Assembly: GCA_007922225.1 (NCBI GenBank)
Contig: ML679989.1
Span: 21,121,534 to 21,185,533, forward strand
Reading direction: 5' to 3'
Source of the DNA: Emydura subglobosa
Lineage: Eukaryota > Chordata > Testudines > Chelidae
DNA length: 64,000 nt
Positions 12,501 to 24,500 of this stretch are shown here, one piece after another. The notes under the pieces were generated by a model that was not told where the DNA came from, ran no database searches, and saw only the letters and a program-made list of their open reading frames with translations. The position numbers were made by a program, and so were the translations under genes. Position 1 is the stretch's first letter. Each line of letters starts with the position of its first letter.

Positions 12501-15500
12501 AGTGCTTCACCATCCTCCTAGGGAAAAACTTTTTCCTTATGTCCAACCTAGACCTCCCCAACTGCAAATTGAGACCGTTGCTCCTTGTTCTGTCATCTGC
12601 CACCACCAAGAACAGCCTAGCCCCATCCTCCCTGGAACCCCCTTTCAGGTAGTTAAAGGCTGCTATCAAATCCCCCCTCATTCTTCTCTTTTCCAGACTA
12701 AACAAGCCCAGTTTCCTTAGCTTCTCCTCATAAGTCTTGTGCTCTAGCCCCCTAATCATTTTTGTTGCCCTCCACTGTACTCTCTCCAACTTGTCTACAT
12801 CCTTTTTGTAGTGGGGAGCCCAAAACTGGACACAATACTCTAAATGCGGCCTCACCAATGCCAAATAGAGGGGAATAATCACTTCCCGTGACCTGCTGGC
12901 AATGCCCCTCCTAATGCAGCCCAATATGCTATTAGCCTTCTTGACAACCAGGGCACACTGCTGACTCATATCCAGCTTTTTATCCACTGTTACCCCAGGT
13001 CCTTTTCTGCAGAACTGCTGCCCAGCTCATCGGTCCCCAGTCTATAGTTGTCTATAGCTGTGCATGGGATTCTTCCTTCGCTGAAGAAACATGTGGAATC
13101 CCTAAATTTAGATTATTGTTACCCTCTCCTCCATGGAGATCTGTTCTTATTACACAGTCTGAGTCTGTTCATTTTTGACATCCAGCATGCAATCATGATA
13201 CTGAGGAGAACAGACGGGAGAAAGTGGAAAGGTTAACAGCTCCTTGCTAACTCTAGAAACTGTTCCCATGATGCTAGAATGATGGGAATTGGGATCCCCT
13301 GTCATTTTAACTGAGCTAGTATCATTGCAGACATTTCAGAGGAAAAGAAAGTGCTTAAGGATGGAATCATAGAACCATAGGCTTAGAAGAGACCACAAGG
13401 GTCATCTAGTCTAACCCTCTGTCAAGATGCAGGATTTGTTGTGTCTAAGCCATCCAAGACCGATGCCTATCCAGCCTTCTTTTGAAAACCTCGTCAAGGA
13501 GCTTCCAAACCTCCCTAGACAATCTGTTCTATTGTCCAACTGTTCTTACAGTTAGGCAGTTTTTCCTGAGATTTAATCTAAATCTGCCATGCTGCTGTTT
13601 GAACCCATTGCTTCTTGTGGCAATATTTCCCTGTGGCAAGAGAGAACAACTTTTCTCCATCTTTTTTATGGCAGCCTTTCAAGTATTCGAAAACTGCTAT
13701 CATGTCCTCCCTTAATCTCCTCTTTTCCAAACTAAACGTATCTAGTTCCTTTGTCGCTCACCTCTGGATCCTTTCTACATCCTTTCTATACATTGGTGAC
13801 CAAAACTGGGCACAGTACTCCAGCTGAGGCCCAACTAGTGCCGAGTAGAGTGGTACTATCACCTCCCGTGACTTGCATGTTATGCCTCCATTAATGCAAC
13901 CTAAAATTGCATTTGCTTTTTTTGCAACAGCACTGTATTGCTGATTCATGTTGAGGTTGTGATCCATCAAACTCCCAGGACCTTCTCAGCAGTGCTGCTG
14001 CCAAGCCAATTATTCCCCATTCTGTATTTGTGCATTTTTGGTTTTAATTCCCTAAGTGCAGCACCTTACATTTGTCTTTGTTGAATTTCATTTTGTTGTC
14101 TACAGCTCAGTTCTCCAATTTATCCAGGTCCCTCTGAATTTTAGCTCTGTCCTCCAAAGCGTTGGCAACCCCCCCAGCTTTGTGTATTCTGCAAATTGGA
14201 TCCGTATGCTCTTTATTCCTAGATCCAGGTAATTAATAAAGATGTTAAACAACATCAGACCCAGAACAGATCCCTGTGGAGCCCCACTTGAGACCTCCCT
14301 CCATTAATAGTTACTCTTTGTTTGTGGTTGTTTAACCAATTATGTATCCACTGAATGGTAGCTTCGCTAAGCCCACGTTTCTCCAGCTTACCTATCAGAA
14401 TATAATGGGGACTATGTCAAAAGCCTTGCTGAACTCCATTTATATTATGTCCATTGCATTCCCCCATCCACCAAATGAGTTATCCCGATAATATCATCAG
14501 GGTAAAGCTCATACTGGACAACAATTTGAAACTAAAGGGGAAAAACCCCTGGCTGGCCCATGCCAGCTGATTTGGACTCATAGGTCTTGGGCTGCAGGGC
14601 TGTTTCACTGCTGTGTAGACTTCTAAACTCAGGCTGCAGCTTGGGCTCTAGGACCCTGTGGGATGGGAGGATCCCAGAGCTCAGGCTCCAGCTTGAGCCC
14701 AGAAGTTTCCATAGCAATGGAACAGCCGTGGATTTTTCTTTGCTGTGTAGACATGCCCTGAGAGTCAAAAATTGTGAACAATGTGTGTGTAAATCCAGAG
14801 GAACTCCACTGATGACATGGAATTACTCCGAATTACAGCTGTGAGGAGAATGGAAGCTCTGTTTGGAGAAGGAATTTGAGATTTCTAAATTTGGCTTCAT
14901 TTGAATTTGAAATTCTCTGCAAAGGAATTTTTGTTTCATTTCAATTTGATTAAAATATTTCTAGACAAAATTTTAAAATTTACAAACATTTTTAAAAAAT
15001 CAGAATGAGTAGTCATTTCAAAATGAATTCAAACGCTTTGTTTTGACATTGTCTAAACTCCCCCTTTCTATTCTTCCTAAATGAAATTCTGGTGACATTG
15101 ACCCAGCTTCATGAAGCATTTGGATGTCATTGGAACTGTAAATTCCAACAGGAGATGGTTCCATTTAAGTTCCTCCAACCAGCTCTGTTCTGAATTTACC
15201 CCAATGCTGCTTAGAGCAGAACTTGGCTCAGCCAATTTAACCAACAGAAATGACAATGGACCCTCCTCAACAGAGGGGATGAGCCATAGAGACACAAAGG
15301 TCACCTAAGTATGGGGGACAACCAACATCATAATAGGAACGGGGGGAGGGGAGTGAGGTCTATGACACTGGCAGGCCAGGTGCCAGCTCAAGTGAAGGCC
15401 CCAAGACCCCACTGAACACTGACAAAGAAATCATACAAATCATAGGACTGGAAGGAGCCTTGTGAGGTCATCTAATCCAGTCCCCTGCACGTACGGCAGG

Positions 15501-18500
15501 ACCAAGCACCATCTAGTCTAGACCATCCCTGACAAGCGTTTGTCCAACCTACTTTTAAAAATCTCCAATGATGGAGATTCCACAATCTCCCTAGGCAATT
15601 TATTCCAGTGCTTAATTATACCTGTGTAACATGCTGTATCCTATGTACACCCTTACGGTATGGTTTGTGTATCATTCATGTTCACCCTTACCGTGTAACT
15701 GTGTATTGTCTGATGCAAAGTATGCCATGTAAGGTGTTTTTGGAATGCTCATGGCATACTGAACATTATTGTTAGGGTAGCATGTTTCCTGCAATGACAT
15801 ACACATGTACAGATATGAAACTCTGCTGTGTCATATCCCCAAAGGCGTGTTTCACATGGTTTGAATAGAGGCAGACAAACACAAAGCTGTGTTTCCACAC
15901 CCTGCAGAGGCATGCATACAGGAACAATGGAGTGGCCTAAGAACCCGTGAGCACTTTGGCCAAGTGGAAGAAATCATGCCCATTGCCGAACAGGGCCGAT
16001 CACCTGACCCCAGGGGGTGTTAGGGAAACTTGTTAAAAGCTGAGGTATCTTTGTCTCTGGACTCTCCCCTGGAATCCATCTTCTAAGCAACTCCAAAGAC
16101 TGAGAATCTACCCACAGGGGGTGAGAGGAGCTGGTCACAAGAGGCATCACAACCAGCCTGTGTGGTAAGCTGAATACAGACTGACATGTTATTCTTAGGT
16201 TAAAATGCGAGTTATCTTTTAGTTAATTGTGATTAACTCCTTGACTTATTAATAATCTGACTTAGATTCACTTAAAATCTTGCTGTAGTCAATACACTTA
16301 TTTGTTTGTTTTATCTAGAGCAGTGCATGTGGATTGAGTGTGTGCAGAGACCTCACTTAGAGTGACAGAGCTGGTGCACATCAATTTCTTTGATAAATCA
16401 ACAGACAAGTGTAAATGACCTTGCAGGGTGCAGTGCGCAGCACTACACCCTGCAAGATGGCAGTTCCTGGGACTGCATCTGGGACTGGGGGTTTTTGCTG
16501 GGGGTCTATCCCATGAGTGGCTGGCTGGACCGCTCCTTCATTAGGTGAGGGACCAATTACACGCAGGAGGCTGGGCGTGGGCCAACCCAGGAGTGGGTGG
16601 TTCACACAGCAAAGTGGTCCCAGGAGTGAAGAATTGGGGTGACACAGCTACACACCAGTCTGGATTGCAGGGGGAGAACATCACAACCTGACAGTTAGGA
16701 AATTTTTCCTAATGTCCGATCTAAACCACCCTTGCTGCAATTTAAGCGCATTGCTTCTTGCCCTGTCCTCAGAGGTTAAGGAGAACAATTTTTCTCTCTC
16801 TTCCTTGTAATAACCTTTTATGTACTTTAAACTGTTATGTCCCCCCTCAGTCTGCTCTTCTCCAGACTAAACAAACCCAATTTTTTCAGTCTTTCCTCAT
16901 AGCTCATGTTTTTTAGACCTTGCATCATTTTTGTTGCTTTTCTCTGGACTTTCTCCAATTTGTCCACATCTTTACTGAAATGTGGTGCCCAGAACTGGAC
17001 ACAATACTCCAGTTGGGGCCTAATTAGTGCAAAATAGAGTGGAAGAATTACTTGTTGTGCATCGCTAGAAATCAGTCTGGCTCACCTGTGGCTTAGTACT
17101 GTTAAAATAGACATTAGATTTATAAGAATGTGTTTAGACGTTATGAATGCCTGTAGAATGCTGCATGTATTAATCTTACTTATAACAACATCTGTATCCC
17201 TTAAGGGTATAAGGTTATATTAGGTGTTTGCATTGTAATCCTCTGTAATTGTGTAAGGGCTGCTCTACACTAGAGAGCTTTGTCCACAAAAGTCAGCTTT
17301 TGTTGTCAAAATGTGGAGATGACATCGGTGGGAGGAGCATTTTAGTCTGTACATTTCCCTCAACGAGCAGCTTATGTTGGCTCAATTAGGGCGACGTAGT
17401 GAGAGTGGGGAGCAGGACAAGAAGCCCAGGCAGCTGGAGTGGGGTGAGAAGCTCCGGGTGGCTTCCCCTTGGGAACAGGTGGCTTCCCCTGGCTCCTGGT
17501 GGGGAACAGGGAGGGGGAGAAGCCTAGAGCTGGCTCTTGGCAGGGAATGGGGGAGGGGAAAAGGAGTAGCCCACCGGGAGCCTGGAAGCCCCTAGGGCAC
17601 CCAGCAGGGAGTTGAGAGACCGGGCTGTAACCTCCCCATACTGCCCCCTGCCACTCTTAGGTCATTGGAAGTGCTCCTTGTGAGGACGCACTCCACCAGC
17701 CCAAGGAGGGTAGTGTGGACATCAGCCACCACAGTAATTACTATGTTAGGTTAAAACAATGAGAGTCCTGTAGCACTTTAAAGACTAACAAATTTAATTT
17801 CTACAGGCATAAGCTTTCGTGGGCTGCAACCCACTTCGTCAGATGCAAGAAACAGAACTCAGACAGGGGGTCTATATATACATCCAAGGGTAAGGAACAA
17901 CAATGGGAAGGGTAGGTGTTAGCAAAGTCCATTCAGTTAGAGTAGATGAGGCCTATTCACAACCATTGATTAAAAGATGAGAATGTGTGAACAGTGACAA
18001 ACACTTCTTGTCATGAGAGAACCATTCCACGTCCCTATTCAGACCCAGTTTGATTGTGTCAAGTCTGCGTATGAGTTCCAGCTCTGCAGTTTCTCGCTGA
18101 AGTCTGTTTTTGAAGTTTTTTTTGCAGAAGTATGGCAACTTTCAAGTCAGCTTCAGAGTTTCCTGGGAGATTGAAGTGCTCTCCGACTGGTTTATGGATG
18201 TTACCATTTTTTATGTCTGATTTGTGTCCATTTATTCTTTTGCGTAGTGACAGTCCAGTTTGACCAATGTACATGGCAGAGGGACATTGCTGGCACATGA
18301 TGGCATATATTACATTAGTAGATGTGCAGGTGAATGAGCTCCTGATGGTGTGGCTAATGTGGTTAGGACCAGTGATGCTGTCACTAGAGTCGATGTGCGG
18401 GCAGAGCTGGCAACGGGGTTTGTTGCAGGGATAGGTTCCTGGGTTAGTGTTCTTGTTGTACGGTGTACGGTTGCTGGTGAGTATTTGCTTCAAGTTGGGC

Positions 18501-21500
18501 CAGCTATACACTTAACCCAGCAGAAGAGTCCGTCTTATCTCGGAGACAATCTTTCTGCCCCAGAACCCCCACACACATGATACAATTCTGTGGTGACCTG
18601 GAATCCTACTTTCGCTGTCTCTGACTCATCCCATTAGCTTGAACGCTGGGGGAAGGGAATAAAAATCCCTGACAAGAAGGAAATGTAACTCTATGCTGCT
18701 TGAACTCTGGGGGTTGAAGATTTCTAAGCATAAGCAAGGGATCACAAGCAGTTTGGCCTGAGTTAGACCTAGAGCACTTATAGAGATTGCATATTACAGC
18801 AGTTTCTATTATCTATTGGAACCTAAGACAGTTACTCCTTTGTGTGTGTATGTTTACCTGCTTTAACCTTATAAATAAGGCTCTTATTTTTTCTTAATTA
18901 ATAAATCTGTAGATAGTTTACTATAAGATTGGTTACAAGCATTGTCTTTGGTGAGAGATCTAGGGTGCAGTTGACCTGGGGTAAGTAACTGGTCCTTTGG
19001 GACTGGGAGGAACATGCATATTGTTGTGATTTTTGGTGTAAGGGGCCATCTATCACAAAGGCAGGCTTGCCTGGGTGGCAAGATAGACTGGATTCTATGA
19101 TTCTATGGAGTGCCCAAGAGGAATGTCTATGACTCCATGTTAAGGCTGTTATAGCGTCTGAGGAGTTCACACTTGATATTTGGTTGGTGAACTCCAAGTA
19201 TAGAACTCACAAGTTTGGGGTTTGTGCCCTGCTTCTTCACAGTCTGCCCTGAGGTTGGTACTCACAATCGTGAGCCACTCCAGACAGCTGGGCAAGGTCA
19301 AAGGGATAAAAGGAGAGATCCAGAAAGCAGATATCCAGGGAGTCGTGGACATTGCCCAGAGGAACTCTGTCCAGCTGTCTAGCATTAAATATGTCCATGG
19401 AAAAGGGACCCACAATCACAGAGGGGCCTGTCTCTCCCTGGACTGATGAATAGCCATTTTGGCTAGTATCTGGAGGAGACTGACGAGAAGGGCCACAGAC
19501 AGGATGTGTGAAGAAAGAGAAGATGAGAAGGGCAGCCAGAACCTTATCAAGAATCAGAATTCAAGAACCAGGGACCCTCACCCTCAAATGGAGGTAGGAG
19601 ATCATGCCAGTTAGTGGTGTTGTAAAACATGAGGACAAAGAAATACACAGTGTGGAAAATGAGCATGTATAAGCTATTCCCAGGGCACAGTTTGGAGGTA
19701 GACCAGTTGGATCTCATGCAGTCTACTTGGGTGGGGTATTGAAGACAGCCTGGGGGGCTCACAGTGCAGTGGGCATGACATCTCACTTTGGAGGCCCCGA
19801 GGATGTGGGCAGGTGGCACATGCTCAAGATAAGGGAGAGAGGCAGTATGGCCTTCCCCTCCTCAAGGACACAGAAGACAGGAGTGGTAGGTAATCCCATC
19901 CACAGCGTGAGCCCAGTGTGGTCCATCTCTTTCTGTCAGCCATAGTTCAGGAGGTCTCAGCCATTGCTGAAACCAGCCACGACCAACCTCCAGAACACCA
20001 AGGGGGATTCTGCTGCCTTTGCATAAAGAAATTGTGGCTCTAAACAGGGGCTCTAAAATTAAGTCTTCACCCTTGACTGCCTGATGGCTGAGAACATTAG
20101 TCTCAGAACTGACTCACAGATAGCAGATTGCTTTTAACCTGTCCCATAATATGAGAACAAGAGGTTAACTTGTGAAATTAAGTACTGGAAAATATAGAAC
20201 TAAAAGGAACCAAAATAATTGAAGTTGGAGGTGAAAAGACCTATGAACTCATCCAGTTCCTCTAAAAACACAGTGCCCCACTCTAATCTCACTGACACTG
20301 GCGTGAATCAGGAGTAAATCCAGTGCATGAGGTCAGTGGAGTTACACCCTTGTAAAACTGGTGAGATGACAATCAGGCCCAGAGCACAGCATCACCACCT
20401 CTGGAATTCACGGCCAGTGGAGGTCAGAAAGTCAAATACCATGTGTGGGTTTTAGAAAGGCCCAGATAGTTTTGTGACAGTCACATCTATAGGCATGCAA
20501 GCTATGTGTAATCAGATCTCCTCCTCCGGGACATAAACTGACTGGCACAGTCTCAGGGCTGATTTTTCTTCCAGGTGTACTGAATTGCACGACCGACTTA
20601 GTTAATTTTTCCTCACTTTACTTGGAAGCCTCATATGTAAATAGCCATTCCTAGGAAGATGGAATACCAGACTCGACAGATCAATTGTCTGATTTACTAT
20701 GGTGACGTCTATGTTTCTGGTCTTTGCTCAGTGGCTGGAAGATCCCAGATGGACACAGATACAAGACTTTTAGAGAAGTTGTGTGCGCTATGGCTATGAG
20801 TTAAATGCCATTTACGTTTTTTAACTTTTTCCTTCGGGGTGTCTGAGTGCACATATAATGCAGTATGGTTATCAGAGTCTGTATTCTATTCCTTGCTTAT
20901 GCCACTGATTTACTGAGAGTCCTTGGGGAATTCACTTCCCCTCTCTAAGCCCTGGTCTACACTTACCTGGCGATTAGGCAGCAGTCAACAGGAGTTACAC
21001 AAGCTACGCCGAGTAGCTTGCATAACTCCCATCGACTGCTGTGCTTCCCTTCTGTGTGGCGCCTTCACTGCACTGCGCCAATGGTAACCGCGTTCCCATC
21101 AATGCAGCGCTACACCACTTGAGGGGGTGGTTTTACTGCTTCAGCTTCTGGATCAACTGAGCGAGTCTTCACTGACTGCTCAGTCGATCCAGATAGGTCA
21201 ATTTGACGACGGCGACTTTGCCGCCATCAGTGCAGACATGCAGACATACCCGAAGCCTCAACCTCCTCAGCTGTAACACGGAGATAATATTGACCTACCT
21301 GATCAAGATCTTTTGAGGGTTAACTGACCTTTACAAAGCGCATTGAGAACACTGGACAAAATGCACTTCAGAAGGATAAAGTGTCATTAAAGCAAGAGAG
21401 GCAAAGAGTGAAATGGACAAGCATTACACTTACATTTCTAACTGCAGACAGACAAAACCTCTTTGAAAGAAGCCAACAGCTAGACGGTTGTCCTTGATAA

Positions 21501-24500
21501 CTGTTTTATCAAAGGCCTAAGGAGAAAAATACAGACACATGCCACAAGTTAGTTAAACCACATAGTAGAGCTAGTGTATGACAGATATGATTGCAAGGCA
21601 TTTGTTTGAGCTATGCAAGGGCATGGTGGCTAAAACCTAGGAGCAGTTTCTGTGTAGAGGGGAATAGAGCCCTCAGTGAGCACCTCAGGATTTGGCCTTT
21701 GTGAACCATCAGAGTGATATGTTGCTGATTAGAACCAGTACCAGGAGAAAGTGATGGAATGTCCCTAAAAATAACCCTGTTGGAAATTAGGATTGTGGAA
21801 CACAGCTCCAGGCACCTGCGATCTGAAGGACTATTTCCTGGAGCATAATTCACTCTTCACATCTGAAAGTGCTTTGAACAGCTTGTTGCTGGCCGCTGCA
21901 AGCCAACACTGGTGAGCTATGGGAGAATCATGTTGGGTACCATTTGGTTGGAGAGGGGTTCATTGAAAGCAGGTGGCGATGGGGTGGAGAGTGGGGATAT
22001 GAAGGAGAAAATGGAAGAATTCCTTACAATGCACATCAAAGTCAGTATTCCTGCTTATATTAAACCCACATATGGGTTTAAGGGATCCATTGCACAGATG
22101 TGATAAGCTTAGTTCAGGGCAGCGGGTGTGAAGCAGAACCATGCAGGAAGGTTATTTTAGTTAATATGTGGTTTTGGAAGGTAAGGGATGCATCTCCTTT
22201 ACCATGATTATAAATAGGTGAAATGCAGATGGGAAGAGACAAGGCCAGAAATCTTGGATTTTCTACCCACTGTTTAGACTTGAGCTGTGTGCATTTTAAA
22301 ATGGAACACTATCAAGGCTGGTGAAAAGCACAGACCCAGGCCAGACTATGCCCTCACCCTACACAGAAATATAAGGGCAGGAAGGCTTCTTGTGCTCTCT
22401 CTCCCCTGAATTTGCATACCCATGTGGGGCTGTCAGAGGGTCACTGTGGTTCACCATGGAATGCAACTGCTGTGCCTCAGTTTTTCTTCCTGTGCCCTTG
22501 AGGTGATTCAATTAACATTCCACACATAGCTGTATTAAGCTACAAGAAGAAAATATCAGACATTCACTTGACGCACACAAAGTACAATCAGTCACTTCTG
22601 TGGACTGCAGGATTTCATGCCTCTATCCATCCACCCTTCCAGGACTCACACAGTCCTTCCAGCCTGGTTTCTCCCTTCGTTGGACTAAAATGGACCTTTG
22701 CCTCAAAGAGCATCACCTCACAGGCACTGTTCTCCCACTAAAATCATAGAAGATTAGGGTTGGAGGGGACCTCAGGAGGTATCTAGTCCAAACCCCTGCT
22801 CAAAGCAGGACCAACCCCAACTAAATCACCCCAGCCAGGGCTTTATCAAGCTAGGCCTTAGAAACCTCTAAGGATGGAGAGTCCACCACCTCCCTAGGTA
22901 ACCCATTCCCGTGCTTCACCACCCTCCTAATGAAAAAGATTTTCCTAATGTCCAACCTCGACCTTCCCCACTGCAACTTGAGACCATTGCTCCTTGTTCT
23001 ACACTACACTACACACCTCCTTCCTCTCTGCATTTTTCCCCAGCAACTGACTTTTTTTTATAGAGTGGGAGGAGCCCACCCCTTCCATCCAGTTGTCTCT
23101 ACCCTATTGTGAGTGCTCTTGCAATCAATACAAACAGATGTGATCCTTCTTTGGGCAGAAGTCTAGATCTTCTCCGCTAAACCAGGGACAGGGGCTGTCT
23201 GCGCATCCTGTCACAGGGGCAATTGACAAACACAAAAGGGAATGCAAACACACTGCTTGTCTAGACTCTCCATGACTTTCCCTTTTTACCTTGCATTGGC
23301 TTGACAAACTAAGTTCGCTCCAGGGAAGCGCACTGTTCACCTCCAAAGAGTGACAGAACCCCACTTCAGCTGCTCTTCTTAGAAGAAGTTTTGCTGTGTC
23401 AGGCAGAATTCTTTTTGGGACCTGTGCTGCTGCAGGGCTCCTTCTAAACACATCACTAACCATCCCAGAACTGCATAAGCTTACACGGTTTGACATTTAG
23501 AACAAAATAAACTTGGTTGTGGCTAGGAGACCTAGAGAGAATCCTTCTAAAAATGCAATGTTCGAGAAATGATTCCACTGGAGAGCATAAGAGACAAACT
23601 AACATTACGGTGACACTGATAGATCAGCTAAGATCAAAGCCCTTGGGCAATTCACTGATGGGGGACTTCAAAGAAATGTTAAAAGGTACTGCTGTGTATC
23701 TAGACAATTCAATTTTAGAACAGATTAAAAGGAAATGTTAAGCTGCTAATATATGATTGTATTAGTCTTCATCTATCTACATCCTGATTTATGTATACTA
23801 GCGTAACTAAATTAACTTGTTGCTGCTATATTCTTTTTCATGTCCTGAACTCTGTAATTACGATGATATTATGTATGTGACTCTACTAACTAACATTAGG
23901 TCAAAAGGCCTGTATTTAATGTTTAGGTGTGAATTTAGACAATATAGAAGGTAATAAAGAGGTACTTCTGGCTATCCCATTATGTACTCTCCAGGAATTA
24001 GACAACCTTGGTTTAAAGTGTGTTAGTTTTAAGAATGTATTTGATGTGAAAACTTCATGAAAACTGCCTCAGAACTGTAACGGAGGAAACATCCTGATTT
24101 CAAACCAAGGGTTGTCAGTTTGACAATGGAGATTCACAAACGCTTACATTACCTATTTTTTGTTGAGAAATACACATGCTGTGATAAAAACACCTGCCAG
24201 TTGCTTTCTAGGGAAAACGGCTATAAAGAGAAAAACCTTGGGAGCGATCCTTCAACTCTAATCCATCCGAACACTGACAGGGGGGTTCCTGATGCAAGAC
24301 GGAGGTCCCCAAAAGCATCTTGGGAAACCCTAAGGAATTTATGGAAAACTAGCAGACATTACATTTCTGCATCATTTGGACTACAAACTAATTTACCTAT
24401 AATGTATTTTATCTGCCTTAACCTCTCAATAACTCATTTATTTTTCTTAACTAATACATCTTTAGTTATTTAACTCAAGTAATTGGCTATCAGTGTTGTC

